64,000 bases of DNA from assembly GCA_001829785.1 (NCBI GenBank), contig MICF01000004.1, forward strand, positions 1-64,000, given 5' to 3'. The stretch is from Sulfurimonas sp. RIFOXYD12_FULL_33_39 (lineage in GTDB: Bacteria; Campylobacterota; Campylobacteria; Campylobacterales; Sulfurimonadaceae). A program made the translations under genes and the position numbers. Of the stretch, positions 16,681-26,443 are shown piece after piece (the first letter of the stretch is position 1; every line of letters starts with the position of its first letter). The notes below the pieces were generated by a model, which saw only the letters and a list, made by a program, of their open reading frames with translations, did not search any database and was not told where the DNA came from.

Positions 16681-17916
16681 GTCGGAGTATCTGTTTTTTA
16701 GCTGAGCCTGTTTAGAGAGAAACTTCACACTTTGCGATATATCTTCACTTGTCGTACTATAACGACTATGCAGTTTTTCCAAAGAGTTTTCTATTTTATT
16801 TGTTAAATCAGCACTTAAAGACTCAATTTGTTCTCTTATGTTATTTTTTTCTTGCTCTTTTGTATCTTTAAAATCTTTTATTATATTACTTAGCTGAGAT
16901 TGTGATTTTACATATTCAGATTTGATAACTTCTATATCTTTTACCAAATCTCTCATAGTAGTATATATATCATGTAATGAGCTATTTTGCGTTTGAAGTT
17001 CACTCATCTTTTTAGATGATAAAATCATCTGTTTCATTATAAGCTCACTCTGCTCTTTTATGACGCCGAGCTTATTTTCGCCCTCATAAAGAGAAGTATT
17101 TACACTCTCGGTATGAGATTTTAGAGATAGCATCTCTTTTTCAAACGGTCTCGTAACTTCAGATAGCTTGTCCGTGGTATGTCTTACTATTGTATTTGCG
17201 ATAGTCTGAGAGATACTACTCATAATCTCTAAACTGTTCTTAAGTTCCGCAATCTCATCTGCAACATCGCCTCTGCTATCAACCGCTCTCTCAAGTATTG
17301 TTTTGACTTTATTGAAGTGGTCTTGTTCTGCAATACGAAAGATATCTATATGTTTGTGAACAATATTATCAAGAGATGGCAGTTGAACCTCTGTAAAATT
17401 TTCAAATGATTTTATAACTTCTTCATGCCACACATCCAGTTGTTCAAACTTATCCAAAAATTTAGCCTGATTTGTTTGAATAGCCTCTAATGCTTTAATA
17501 TCATGTTTAAATTTTTCTCTGATTTCAGACTGAGTCTGTTTATCTTCATTTTGATTTAGTATCATCTTTTTTTCAAGTTCTAAACTATATTCTTTTAGCT
17601 CTTTTATCTGCTCAACAAGTGCTTTTGTAAACTGATGCTTTTCTCTTGCAAGCTGTGATTTTTGAGTTTGATGGAGTATATTCATAATGATATATAAAAG
17701 CAGTGAGACTAAGATAGGGATAAAGCTCTCTTTTAAAGTAAGAAACATATCTGTCACTTCAGGATGAATTATAAAGTGAACAACAGCCCCTATAGCTCCT
17801 ATGCCCAACATAAGTGGTGCATAGTTTATCTTATTTGGCTGTTTTAGTATAAAGATTTGTCTTAAAAATAGCAGCGCCATAAAGGCGAATGAAAGTAACA
17901 AATCTATGTCAAACAC
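16669..17916 (-). CDS. Membrane-anchored coiled-coil protein, unknown function
   Basis: A 415-residue protein with three hydrophobic segments at the N terminus (about 5-20, 33-50 and 66-84) followed by some 330 residues of heptad-rich helix with many glutamate, lysine and glutamine residues. The stretch SQTIANTIVRHTTDKL and the periodicity recall chemoreceptor or RmuC-like coiled coils, but the chemoreceptor tip motif is missing. It could be a membrane scaffold. It is followed on the same strand by nothing close and converges with the small membrane protein gene, overlapping it by 12 bases. Confidence 0.75.
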   Translation of the reverse strand: MFDIDLLLSFAFMALLFLRQIFILKQPNKINYAPLMLGIGAIGAVVHFIIHPEVTDMFLTLKESFIPILVSLLLYIIMNILHQTQKSQLAREKHQFTKALVEQIKELKEYSLELEKKMILNQNEDKQTQSEIREKFKHDIKALEAIQTNQAKFLDKFEQLDVWHEEVIKSFENFTEVQLPSLDNIVHKHIDIFRIAEQDHFNKVKTILERAVDSRGDVADEIAELKNSLEIMSSISQTIANTIVRHTTDKLSEVTRPFEKEMLSLKSHTESVNTSLYEGENKLGVIKEQSELIMKQMILSSKKMSELQTQNSSLHDIYTTMRDLVKDIEVIKSEYVKSQSQLSNIIKDFKDTKEQEKNNIREQIESLSADLTNKIENSLEKLHSRYSTTSEDISQSVKFLSKQAQLKNRYSDLDS

Positions 17917-17959
17917 TATATATCCTTGAAATTAGATTAAAACATTCTATCATAAAAAT

Positions 17960-18589
17960 TTATAAAACTATATCTAATACCTCTGTAGGTTTTTTAACGA
18001 TTGTATTTGAAATGCCATCAGGACTAAATCCCCACGTTACAAATATAGACTCTATACCTGCTCCCTTTGCGCTTAGTATATCTTTTGAGTTGTCTCCGAC
18101 CATCCATGCTTTATGTTTAGCAGCGTCAAATCTATAATGCTCTAAAATACTGTTTAACATCTCAGGACTCGGCTTAGAGTTATTTACCTTATCTGCGCCG
18201 ATAATAACATCAAAAAGATTTTTAACTTGTAAATGTTCCAACATTCTTAGTGCAAATTGCGTAGGTGCATTTGTTGCAACTGATATCTTTACATGTGAAG
18301 CAACAAGTCTCTCAAGCATCTCTTTTACACCATCATAGAGATATACATTTTTTACACACTGAAGCTTATAATGCTTTTCAAATAAATTTTTATCTCTACG
18401 AAGATAAATTTGTGTTTCATAAAAGAGTTTAGATAAGTTTCTAACTTCCATGTTTATAGCATCAACTATAAACTTCTCGCTAAGTGGAGGAAGGTCGTAA
18501 TTAATCTCTCTTACATGATTTATAGATATAGTAATATCTTTTTTGGAATCAAGCAAAGTGCCGTCCATATCAAAGATAACGATTTTCAT
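17960..18589 (-). CDS. HAD-superfamily phosphatase, phosphoglycolate phosphatase-like
   Basis: A 209-residue HAD hydrolase. Motif I is FDMDGTLLDS (nucleophile D7, general acid D9), motif II VATNAP, motif III lysine in NSKPSPEM, and motif IV MVGDNSKD. The helical cap lies between residues 15 and 85. This is the Gph/PGMB-type subfamily, which dephosphorylates small sugar phosphates such as 2-phosphoglycolate. The substrate cannot be settled from sequence alone. It starts 7 bases after the hemH gene ends on the same strand, so it is probably co-transcribed with it. Confidence 0.9.
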   Translation of the reverse strand: MKIVIFDMDGTLLDSKKDITISINHVREINYDLPPLSEKFIVDAINMEVRNLSKLFYETQIYLRRDKNLFEKHYKLQCVKNVYLYDGVKEMLERLVASHVKISVATNAPTQFALRMLEHLQVKNLFDVIIGADKVNNSKPSPEMLNSILEHYRFDAAKHKAWMVGDNSKDILSAKGAGIESIFVTWGFSPDGISNTIVKKPTEVLDIVL

Positions 18590-18596
18590 CTCTTGT

Positions 18597-19550
18597 TTAT
18601 CTCATTTTCTCATATATCTCTAATATTGCTTCAACAAATAGTTCACTGTCGTTTGGACATCTACATACCCTATAATGCTCAAATCCCAACTCTTTTGCTA
18701 CTTCACGGTATTCAATCTCAAGTTCAAAATCTGTCTCGGAGTTATCTATAGTAAAAGAGATTGGAGAAATAATTATTTTTTTGCTTTTTATAGTTTTTAG
18801 TTTCTCTTCAAGTGAAGGTTTTAGCCACTCCATAGGTCCTACTTTTGACTGGTATGCCAAATGAACTTCATGAAATTTCAACCCTTCGTTTTCAAGCATC
18901 TTTTTTAACAACTCTACATGTTTTTGTACATGTCGCTCATAAACATCACCTGCATCTACAATTTTTTTAGGAAGTCCATGCGCTGAAAATATAAGTTCAA
19001 ACTCTTCACATTCGCTAGGATCTATTATCTCTTTAACTCTCGCTACAACAGCACTGTTGTAGGTGTAATTTTGAAAAAAATGCTTTATCTCTACCAAGAT
19101 AGCATCTGTACCTCTTAAATGGTACTGCTCTTCAAAATCCTCTAAAGAAGATTTCGTTGTTGTCGTAGAAAATTGCGGATAAAGAGGAATCAAATAGATT
19201 TTTTCAATATTTTCTTTGTTAAGTCTCTCTATAACTTCACTGGAAAAAGGGGGAGTGTATCGCATAGCAAAATCAACTATAACACCCTCATCTTGAACTT
19301 TTGCCTGAAGTTTCTTTACAAGATGCCGTGTATGTTCTACTAACGGGGATTTTCCGCCGATTTGTCTGTATATGTCTTGCGCTTTTTCAGTCCTGCTAAA
19401 TGTTATCATAGTAGCTATAAACTTTCTTAAAAGCGAACTATTAACAGTTATTATATTCTTATCGTTGAACATATTTTTTAAAAAAACTTCAACCTCTTCA
19501 AGGTTATTAGGACCACCCATATTTAGTAAAACAATCGCTTCTTTTCTCAT
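18597..19550 (-). CDS. hemH: Ferrochelatase
   Basis: A 317-residue enzyme that inserts ferrous iron into protoporphyrin IX, the last step of haem synthesis. Family signatures are VLLNMGGPN at the N terminus, IGGKSPLVEHT, the catalytic histidine in FSAHGLPKKIVDAGD (near 195), and the acidic tail motif SFTIDNSETDFELEIEY. Length is normal. It follows the DUF2461 gene by 3 bases and precedes the HAD gene. With ccsBA nearby and several c-type cytochromes in the window, haem demand is high. Confidence 0.97.
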   Translation of the reverse strand: MRKEAIVLLNMGGPNNLEEVEVFLKNMFNDKNIITVNSSLLRKFIATMITFSRTEKAQDIYRQIGGKSPLVEHTRHLVKKLQAKVQDEGVIVDFAMRYTPPFSSEVIERLNKENIEKIYLIPLYPQFSTTTTKSSLEDFEEQYHLRGTDAILVEIKHFFQNYTYNSAVVARVKEIIDPSECEEFELIFSAHGLPKKIVDAGDVYERHVQKHVELLKKMLENEGLKFHEVHLAYQSKVGPMEWLKPSLEEKLKTIKSKKIIISPISFTIDNSETDFELEIEYREVAKELGFEHYRVCRCPNDSELFVEAILEIYEKMR

Positions 19551-19553
19551 AAT

Positions 19554-20252
19554 CTAATCCTCTTTAACATGTAAACTTATCTCATATACAACTCGTTGTA
19601 ATGGTAACATATCTTCATATATTTTGTAGAGCGTCTCTATAAGTTTATCTTTGTCTTCAATAAGAGATGGCTCTAAAATCTTATAAAGTGCCATACCTTT
19701 ATATAGAGCCAAATCTACACTTGGCATATCTGCATTAAAGCCTCGCGGATACTTTTTATACCCTTTTTCAATTGTACTATACCCTTTTACATGTAAAGAT
19801 TTTAGAAGATTATCAAGCTCTATTCGTCTTTTGTCATTTTTTATATACTCTCTATACGCATCTAACATCGGTTTTTCAAACCATCTGACACCAACTGCTA
19901 CAAAAAGTTCATCCGGAGAGAAGTGCATGTAAAATGAGGAGCTTTGCATTCTGCTCCCGCTACCTTGCCAAAAGATAAAACCTATGCGATGTTTTATAGG
20001 GGCTTTATTTGCGCCCATTCTACGGGTATCTCTGTATATTCTAAATAGAGATTTATTAATCTTTGGTTCAAAAATCACGTTAGGTTCAAGAGCCATTAGA
20101 TGCTCTCCCATTTCTGTCGCAAAAGCGCGAGACGGATTTAAAATATACTCCTCATATTCGCCCTTGTGCGCTTCAAACCACTCTTTGTTGTTATTTTGGC
20201 GAATGGCTTCTAAAAAAGGTAATGTTTTTTTACTAAAGCCTTTAAATTCCAT
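19554..20252 (-). CDS. DUF2461 family protein
   Basis: A 232-residue member of DUF2461 (TIGR02453 type), recognised from FSKKTLPFLEAIRQNNNKEWF at the start and the later SLFRIYRDTRR and GFIFWQGSG segments. Members are widespread in bacteria and fungi. The biochemical role is not established. It lies between ccsBA (12-base gap) and hemH (3-base gap) on the same strand, but co-transcription with cytochrome biogenesis genes may be incidental. Confidence 0.9.
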   Translation of the reverse strand: MEFKGFSKKTLPFLEAIRQNNNKEWFEAHKGEYEEYILNPSRAFATEMGEHLMALEPNVIFEPKINKSLFRIYRDTRRMGANKAPIKHRIGFIFWQGSGSRMQSSSFYMHFSPDELFVAVGVRWFEKPMLDAYREYIKNDKRRIELDNLLKSLHVKGYSTIEKGYKKYPRGFNADMPSVDLALYKGMALYKILEPSLIEDKDKLIETLYKIYEDMLPLQRVVYEISLHVKED

Positions 20253-20264
20253 ATCTAAGCCTTA

Positions 20265-23200
20265 TTAAGCCAATTTTCTGTTTCTTGAGGCAATTGCTAT
20301 AACTACAAATAAAATAGTATATGTAATCGGCACGAAATCAGGAATAGGAACAGGGTCTCCTTTTGCGTATGAGTGCATTCCCGCCAAATAGTAATTAACC
20401 CCGAAATATGTCATTATTACGGATGTATATGAAAGAAGAGAAATAACACTATAGTTAAATTCGCTGTAAATTGACTTGATAAATCTAAGATGCACTACAA
20501 CAGCATAAACTAAAATAGTTACAAGCGCCCATGTCTCTTTCGGGTCCCATCCCCAGTATCTTCCCCATGACTCATTTGCCCAAACTCCGCCTAAAAAGTT
20601 TCCTAAAGTTAAAAATGCCAAACCAATCATCAAACTCATCTCATTTATTGCATTTAGCTCTTTAATAGAGAGTGAAATATGCGCTTGATTTTTCTCATTT
20701 TTAAGTATAAAAAGAAGTATGGTAATAAAACCTAAAAGTGCGCCCAAACCTAAAAAGCCGTAACTAGCAGTAATTACCGCTACATGTATGCTAAGCCAAT
20801 AAGAGTTAAGAACGGGAACAAGATTTGTAACTTGAGGATTCATCCAGTTTAAGTGTGCAACAAACAAAATTAGTCCCGTCAAAACAGCAGTTGAAGCCAT
20901 CGTCATAGATGAGCGTTTTGAGAAGATAAAACCTGCCAAAACAGTTGCCCAGCTGATATATATCATAGACTCGTATCCGTCAGACCACGGAGCATGACCT
21001 GCTATATACCATCTAATAGCTATACCGAAAGTATGAGTTAAAAACAGCAGAGTTAAGAGTCCGAGAGATATCTTTGAAAACATTGCTATATTAAATTCAG
21101 GTTTTAATATTTTCACAAAACTAAAAATAAGGAGTATAAATCCGAGTAAAAGATATAGAGGATAGATTCTCTCAAATATATTTGCATAGTTGTAGAATGT
21201 TTCTGCTTTTATTCTGGTTTCAGAAGGCAAAACAGAGTGTCCGTAAAATGCCTGATACTCATATATCTTCTCTATTTCAGAGTTTGCTTTACTCCAATTG
21301 CCGCTACTTACCGCAGCATCTACGGCAGCAAAATACTCAAAAACCACAGTTCTTACTTTTTGCGAATTTTGAGGGTCGAACGTTTGAAGAGCCTCTATAG
21401 TCGGATACCATTTGTTGTTAACATCATTTGGCTTCGGCCAAATTTTTATAAGGGCTCCCGAATACACGGAGTATGAGATATTTACTCTCTCATCAATTTC
21501 CAAAACGGCTTTATCAAACAAATCTCTATGTTTTGGCTCTTTTCTTATTGCATTATCTACTGCTTCTGCTAGTTTATAACCGTCTAAATGCTCCGGATTT
21601 GTAAAAAATTGCGAAAATGATGCATATTTAGAGTCAGACTCTACACCTATCATCTTGTTTATCTCTTCATTTTTTGTTCTGATGATTTTTAATTCCCTAT
21701 AAGCATCAGGCTTAACCATCATTCCTAAAATAACTTGATTCGGAGTCAACTTCTCCTCGCCTATTTTAATAAACGAGCCTCTGTGAATTTTTGCCAATAT
21801 CTCTGTTGAGAGAGTATCAAGCGGCTTCATTCTGCCTCCGCTATCTTGAATGATAAGCTCGCCGAACTTCTTAGCATGCTCTTTGTCAAAAGATAAAACG
21901 GTTTTTATCGTCGGATTTATATTATCCGCGTAAGATGGAGTTATAGAAAAAAGCAGACCCAGAGATAGTAAAATTCCTACGGCTTTTTGCTCACTAGCTT
22001 TTTTAGCTCTGCTTGAGAGTTGTGCGAATCTGTTCTTTTTTGAAAAAAGAGACCAAAACATTCCTAATCCTAAAAGAAAATAGCCTATATATGACGGTAG
22101 TGTTCCAGGGTCGTTATTTACGGACAATATTGTTCCTTGCTCATCTTGGTCGTATGAAGATTGGAAAAATCTATATCCGCGATGCTCTAATATATTATTC
22201 ATAAAAATTCTATATGGCATATGTATGTTTTTCTCCTCGTCAATCAACTCTACTTCACTTGCATAAGAAGCAGGAGACATAGAACCCGGATATCTATCAA
22301 GCTGAAAATCGATTAACTTTACACCAAAAGGAATCTCTATCTTTTTTGAACCGTAAGATACATGTACGTCAACTCCGTTAATAACATTGTGACTCTCTTT
22401 TGCCGCTCTTCCTGCTTGAGCAAATATCATAACATTTTCTGAAACATCGCCTACTTTTATGTTAAATGTCAAAGCATCCGTTTGAGGTCTCATAGGCGAA
22501 GCATTTGGGTCTGATATAATTTTTGTAGTTGCATGTTGATAAAAACCGCGAACAATAAAACTAGTACCTTCAACTCCAAAAAGAGTTCTACCTTCTAGTT
22601 TGTTTTTATCGCTAGGAGCAACTTCACCCTCTGTTCTATCATCCATTTTTAAAAATTTAAGCGGCATTTCATGCTTCATATAAAGCTTGCCATCCTCTGA
22701 AAATATTGACACCACCGGTTTTAAAAACATTTTGTCTGAACCAAAATTTAAAGCTATTACATCATTTTCATAATACTCGCCTTTTTTGAGCTTTATGGGC
22801 ATACTTGATTCATTTTGTGCAATCATCATCTCTATTGCTTCAAAACCGCCTTCTTTACCTTCAACAAGGCTCTCTATAGCATCAGGAATATAATCTATGA
22901 GTTCTACATGTACATCTTTACCCTCAATGTTTAAAGATGATGAGAGACTATTTTTATTTTTTTTAGACAGATAAAGAGTTTGAGATGTCTCTTTTGTTTT
23001 ATCCCCGACATTTGCACTCACGCTAAAATATGTATCAGAGCTAAGCATTGTAGTAGCCACGTCTCCTTCGCGAATATGCATAGTGCCTTCAAAACCGACA
23101 AATCTTGTTATTGCAGCACCTAAAACTATAATAATAAAAGAGAGATGAAAGATAAAAATAGGAGCTTTGTTGATGCTAAACATTTTATATTTAAAGATGT

Positions 23201-23390
23201 TCATAATCAGATTTATACTCAGGAGTGCAATTAAGAGTTCAAACCAAAAAGCGTTGTATATATCGGCTTTTGCCGTTATTGTTCCGTAGTCATTTTCTAC
23301 GAATGTTGCATAACCTATGGCAAAAGCAAAAATAAGCATTAAAACAGCCATTGTCTTCATAGAGCTAAAAATTGATACTATCTGTTTCAT
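20265..23390 (-). CDS. ccsBA: Fused ResB-CcsA cytochrome c synthase (system II)
   Basis: A 1041-residue membrane protein that exports haem and attaches it to CXXCH motifs of apocytochromes c. The N-terminal half is ResB/CcsB-like, with membrane helices near 10-30, 45-62 and 75-95, a large periplasmic loop, and another helix near 430. The C-terminal half is CcsA-like, with many helices and the haem-handling WWD motif GRYWGWDPKETWAL near 943. The fusion is usual in Campylobacterota. A periplasmic region of about 240 residues sits in the middle (about 480-740). It is the likely maturation factor for the cytochromes encoded at 47285 and 58265. It heads a minus-strand run with the DUF2461 gene, hemH and the HAD gene. 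Confidence 0.97.
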   Translation of the reverse strand: MKQIVSIFSSMKTMAVLMLIFAFAIGYATFVENDYGTITAKADIYNAFWFELLIALLSINLIMNIFKYKMFSINKAPIFIFHLSFIIIVLGAAITRFVGFEGTMHIREGDVATTMLSSDTYFSVSANVGDKTKETSQTLYLSKKNKNSLSSSLNIEGKDVHVELIDYIPDAIESLVEGKEGGFEAIEMMIAQNESSMPIKLKKGEYYENDVIALNFGSDKMFLKPVVSIFSEDGKLYMKHEMPLKFLKMDDRTEGEVAPSDKNKLEGRTLFGVEGTSFIVRGFYQHATTKIISDPNASPMRPQTDALTFNIKVGDVSENVMIFAQAGRAAKESHNVINGVDVHVSYGSKKIEIPFGVKLIDFQLDRYPGSMSPASYASEVELIDEEKNIHMPYRIFMNNILEHRGYRFFQSSYDQDEQGTILSVNNDPGTLPSYIGYFLLGLGMFWSLFSKKNRFAQLSSRAKKASEQKAVGILLSLGLLFSITPSYADNINPTIKTVLSFDKEHAKKFGELIIQDSGGRMKPLDTLSTEILAKIHRGSFIKIGEEKLTPNQVILGMMVKPDAYRELKIIRTKNEEINKMIGVESDSKYASFSQFFTNPEHLDGYKLAEAVDNAIRKEPKHRDLFDKAVLEIDERVNISYSVYSGALIKIWPKPNDVNNKWYPTIEALQTFDPQNSQKVRTVVFEYFAAVDAAVSSGNWSKANSEIEKIYEYQAFYGHSVLPSETRIKAETFYNYANIFERIYPLYLLLGFILLIFSFVKILKPEFNIAMFSKISLGLLTLLFLTHTFGIAIRWYIAGHAPWSDGYESMIYISWATVLAGFIFSKRSSMTMASTAVLTGLILFVAHLNWMNPQVTNLVPVLNSYWLSIHVAVITASYGFLGLGALLGFITILLFILKNEKNQAHISLSIKELNAINEMSLMIGLAFLTLGNFLGGVWANESWGRYWGWDPKETWALVTILVYAVVVHLRFIKSIYSEFNYSVISLLSYTSVIMTYFGVNYYLAGMHSYAKGDPVPIPDFVPITYTILFVVIAIASRNRKLA

Positions 23391-23457
23391 AATATATATC
23401 CCTTGATTGAAAAGGGTATTCTATTTAAAATTAGATAACGAAGTGCTAAATTATTGG

Positions 23458-23745
23458 CTATTCGTCTAATTTAAAGGTTATTCTAAAATCCCCGTTTTCA
23501 AGCTCTTTTGCCTCATGAGCTATAGTCAAAGGTATTCTGCCGTACAGAGGAAACGGCTCATGAAAAAAAATACCTACAAGTCTGTCGTTTTTGCTCCTTA
23601 GCAGACTAAGACCGCACATTGTATTTACCATCGGCTCAGGCGGTTGACACTTTGTCGCATCATACTCGTAGTATGTTAAACCGTCCTCTTCATATTTGTA
23701 AAAATCCAAAGTCGCACGCGGGACTTCTATCAACTCTTTTTTCAT
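23458..23745 (-). CDS. Hypothetical protein, 95 residues
   Basis: A small soluble protein of no family I recognise. It has a CQPPEPM segment, one further cysteine (MCGLSLL) and a strand-rich C terminus (DFRITFKLDE). No signal peptide or membrane helix is visible. It starts 8 bases after the next hypothetical gene ends and lies 67 bases upstream of ccsBA on the same strand. The intact frame, the operon-like spacing and the composition, which matches the neighbours, support it being real. Confidence 0.7.
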   Translation of the reverse strand: MKKELIEVPRATLDFYKYEEDGLTYYEYDATKCQPPEPMVNTMCGLSLLRSKNDRLVGIFFHEPFPLYGRIPLTIAHEAKELENGDFRITFKLDE

Positions 23746-23753
23746 TCTTATTA

Positions 23754-24083
23754 TTACCTTTTATTGCAATATATATATTTATGTTTTAACTCATCATACT
23801 CAAAATTATGAGCAACTTTTTTAAAAGCTTTTAAAACTATCGTCTCTTTGGAACCGTCTCCGTATATTGTAATGGGAGTATGATAATATCTGTTGTATGA
23901 GTTTATAGGATGAAAAATCATCTCTTTTAATGATATCTCAATTTTGCCATCAAACGGTTCAAAAGGAACTACTGAGACAACTGATTTGTTCTTTACGTTA
24001 CATTTGAAACAACAAACAACCGAGTATTTGTCTATTTTCACATAATCAAGTAAAGCCAATATTTTTTTGCTATCTTCTAGCAT
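23754..24083 (-). CDS. Hypothetical protein, 109 residues
   Basis: A small soluble protein with several cysteines (VVCCFKCNVKN and a C-terminal YCNKR), which could bind metal, and a beta-rich middle section. I recognise no family. It is followed 8 bases later by the 95-residue hypothetical gene and preceded by the FlgS-like kinase gene on the same strand across a 55-base gap. The two hypotheticals probably form a pair. Confidence 0.7.
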   Translation of the reverse strand: MLEDSKKILALLDYVKIDKYSVVCCFKCNVKNKSVVSVVPFEPFDGKIEISLKEMIFHPINSYNRYYHTPITIYGDGSKETIVLKAFKKVAHNFEYDELKHKYIYCNKR

Positions 24084-24138
24084 CCGCTAACCTCTGATAT
24101 AATTAAAGATAGTTTAAGCAACAAATATTCCATCACTA

Positions 24139-25125
24139 TTACAAAATAGCAAGGTTTATTTCAAACCCTTTTCTATCTTTATCAAGTAACTCAACACTTC
24201 CGCCGTGAGCCTGTGCTATTTGACGTGAGAGAACAAGTCCTAGCCCGTTTCCTTTTACTTTAGAGCTTTTAAAAGCCTCAAAAAGCTCTTTTGCATTTTC
24301 AATCATAACACCGCTATCATATATATAAAATTTATGAAACTCCTCATCTCTCTCATACACTATCTCCACTAAACCGTCATCATTCTCATCAAGTTCTATT
24401 GCGTCTATCGCATTTGTCAAGAAGTTTGAGAAAAGCATCTCAAGCAAATCTCTATCACCGTTTAGTATAAATTTTTGCTGAGGAAAGATAAACGTTATAT
24501 TTTTTGTATAGCCGTAATATCCGATAGCCGCAACAAGCGCATCTTGAAGTTCATCCCACTTAAAAGGAGTTTTATTTGCATGTACGCCTTTACTAAACAT
24601 AAGCGTTGCTTTTACAATTCTCTCTATTTTATAAACAGACTTTTGTATCTCTTCAACGATTGGAATATTTTCAGGAATTACCCTTTTTTTAAGAGTAGAA
24701 CTCAAAAGCGAGATAGAACCTATAGGGTTTCGTATCTCATGAGAGAGATGCGCTGCCATCTGCCCCATAGTTGCAAGGTTCTCTTTTCTCTTTTGTTCTG
24801 TTATATCCGTTGCACTTAACATCAGTTTATCTTTGTAAGAGGAGCTTTTTATAAGATAGGATTTTGAATTAAACTGCACCTCATAGTCATCATTTTTCAA
24901 CTCTAAAAGCTCAAATAACTCATTTAATGCTTTTGCTTGTGAATTTTGTAAAAAAACCTCGCCCTCTTCATCCAAAATCCAAATAGCGTTTGGCAAAAAC
25001 TCAACGACTTTTTCAATAGTATCTTGCAAATGTGAGTAAGATGCCTTTAGTTCGCTAAACTCCTTTTCAACCTTATACGTCTGCTCTATTAAAAGGTTAA
25101 GTTCTTCGGGCGTTATACCTGACAT
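24139..25125 (-). CDS. flgS: PAS-type sensor histidine kinase, FlgS-like
   Basis: A soluble 328-residue kinase. An N-terminal coiled coil (about 8-42, LIEQTYKVEKEFSELK) leads into a PAS-like domain (about 43-112, LPNAIWILDEEGEVFLQN). The H-box follows with H129 in AHLSHEIRNPIGSI, then a HATPase domain with NFLTNAIDAIEL and GNGLGLVLSRQIAQAHGG. This layout matches the cytoplasmic FlgS kinase of Campylobacter and Helicobacter, which phosphorylates FlgR to activate sigma-54 flagellar genes. The assignment is by resemblance and no flgR lies in this window. Its start abuts the M18 peptidase stop (both at 25125). Confidence 0.75.
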   Translation of the reverse strand: MSGITPEELNLLIEQTYKVEKEFSELKASYSHLQDTIEKVVEFLPNAIWILDEEGEVFLQNSQAKALNELFELLELKNDDYEVQFNSKSYLIKSSSYKDKLMLSATDITEQKRKENLATMGQMAAHLSHEIRNPIGSISLLSSTLKKRVIPENIPIVEEIQKSVYKIERIVKATLMFSKGVHANKTPFKWDELQDALVAAIGYYGYTKNITFIFPQQKFILNGDRDLLEMLFSNFLTNAIDAIELDENDDGLVEIVYERDEEFHKFYIYDSGVMIENAKELFEAFKSSKVKGNGLGLVLSRQIAQAHGGSVELLDKDRKGFEINLAIL

Positions 25126-26381
25126 TAACTGCTAAATCCCAAAATAATCTTATAGAGAGAGTGCGCATCATCACTTCCACAAAGCTCTCTTATAGAGTGC
25201 ATGGCAAATGTAGGAAGTCCGACATCTATGGTATCTATGCCCAGTCTTGAAGCGGTTATGGGACCTATGGTTGAGCCGCACCCCATATCGCTTCTTGTTA
25301 CAAAACTTTGAATAGGCTCACTTAGTGAAGAGGCAACATTCATAAATCTTGAAATTGTTTTTGAGTTTGAGGCATAACGCTGATTAGAGTTTACCTTTAT
25401 CACACTTCCCTTGTTTATGTGCGGAGCATGCTTTGAGTCATGTTTACTTGGAAAATTCGGATGAATGGCATGTGCATTATCAGCCGATATCATCAACGAT
25501 GAGCGTATCATTTGCATATACTCCTCATAATCGGGATAGAGCCTGCGAAGCGTATTTTCTAAAAAACTTCCTCCTGCACCGGAAGTGCTTTCGCTGCCCA
25601 CTTCTTCATGGTCGCTTGCAATAAAAAGCATCGGTTTATCATCAATGCTACAAATAGAGAGCATCCCTACATAACAACAAAGAAGATTATCAAGCCTTGC
25701 ACTCGCTATAAAATCATTATTTAGTCCTACAAAAGATGCGTTTTGCGTGTCATAAAGGCTAAGCTCGTTTGCATAAAGCTCTTTTACGTCAGGTATGCCG
25801 CTGATTTTTAACTGCTCTTTTAAAAACTCATCAAAATTAAACTCATCAGAAGTTGATAAAATCGGAGATATATCCGTCTGGGCATTGATACTTTTTGAGC
25901 TGTTTGCGTCTCGCTCAAGATGAATTGCAAGAGAAGGGATGATAGCAATGGGTTTTTTGGCATCTATAAGTGCGTCTTTTATCATGTTGTTTGAGTCTAA
26001 GTATGTAACCCTTCCCGCCAATGACAAATCTCTGTCAAACCACGGATTTAAAAGTACGCCGCCATAAGGTTCAACGCCGAACTTTACTACTCCATGCTCT
26101 TTTATAATCGGATTTGGTTTTAGTTTCAGGTTTGGCGAATCGGTATGCACACCGACCATTACATAGTTTTTATCTTGTGTACATGTAAAAGCGATTATTG
26201 ACGAATCATTACGCGTTACATAATATTTTTTGCCCTTCTCAAGCTTCCACTTCTGCTCTTCATGTAACTTTATAAATCCCGCATTTGCAAACATACCCGC
26301 CATATTTTGAGTAGCATGAAAAGGTGTGGGCGAAGCGTCTAAAAAGCCTAAAAGCCCTTCATTGAAATCTTGTTTTGTCAT
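25125..26381 (-). CDS. M18 family metalloaminopeptidase
   Basis: A 418-residue cytosolic aminopeptidase of the aspartyl aminopeptidase (M18) family with a two-zinc site. Visible ligands are the histidine in GVHTDSPNLKLKPNP, the catalytic glutamate pair in DHEEVGSESTSGAGG, the aspartate and histidine in SADNAHAIHPNF, and the C-terminal AMHSIRELCG histidine. Length is typical. It would remove N-terminal acidic or neutral residues from peptides. Its stop codon touches the start of the FlgS-like gene, which suggests co-transcription without an obvious functional link. Confidence 0.93.
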   Translation of the reverse strand: MTKQDFNEGLLGFLDASPTPFHATQNMAGMFANAGFIKLHEEQKWKLEKGKKYYVTRNDSSIIAFTCTQDKNYVMVGVHTDSPNLKLKPNPIIKEHGVVKFGVEPYGGVLLNPWFDRDLSLAGRVTYLDSNNMIKDALIDAKKPIAIIPSLAIHLERDANSSKSINAQTDISPILSTSDEFNFDEFLKEQLKISGIPDVKELYANELSLYDTQNASFVGLNNDFIASARLDNLLCCYVGMLSICSIDDKPMLFIASDHEEVGSESTSGAGGSFLENTLRRLYPDYEEYMQMIRSSLMISADNAHAIHPNFPSKHDSKHAPHINKGSVIKVNSNQRYASNSKTISRFMNVASSLSEPIQSFVTRSDMGCGSTIGPITASRLGIDTIDVGLPTFAMHSIRELCGSDDAHSLYKIILGFSS

Positions 26382-26405
26382 TATTAAGAGTTCCTAAATT
26401 CAATT

Positions 26406-26426
26406 TATAATCTTTTTTTGATTATA
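26406..26426. repeat. Inverted repeat upstream of the M18 peptidase gene
   Basis: Arms TATAATC (26406-26412) and GATTATA (26420-26426) are perfect reverse complements around a run of seven T. The repeat is 25 bases upstream of the peptidase start on the minus strand, and its promoter-distal arm contains a TATAAT -10-like hexamer for that strand. It may be an operator overlapping the promoter, or a weak terminator for the DUF167 gene. Confidence 0.35.
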
Positions 26427-26443
26427 CAAAAATATCTTTTATT

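Noticed and set aside
23399..23415. CCCTT/AAGGG hairpin before ccsBA as a riboswitch
   Set aside because: The stem is only 5 base pairs and the leader is under 70 bases, too short for a known riboswitch class.
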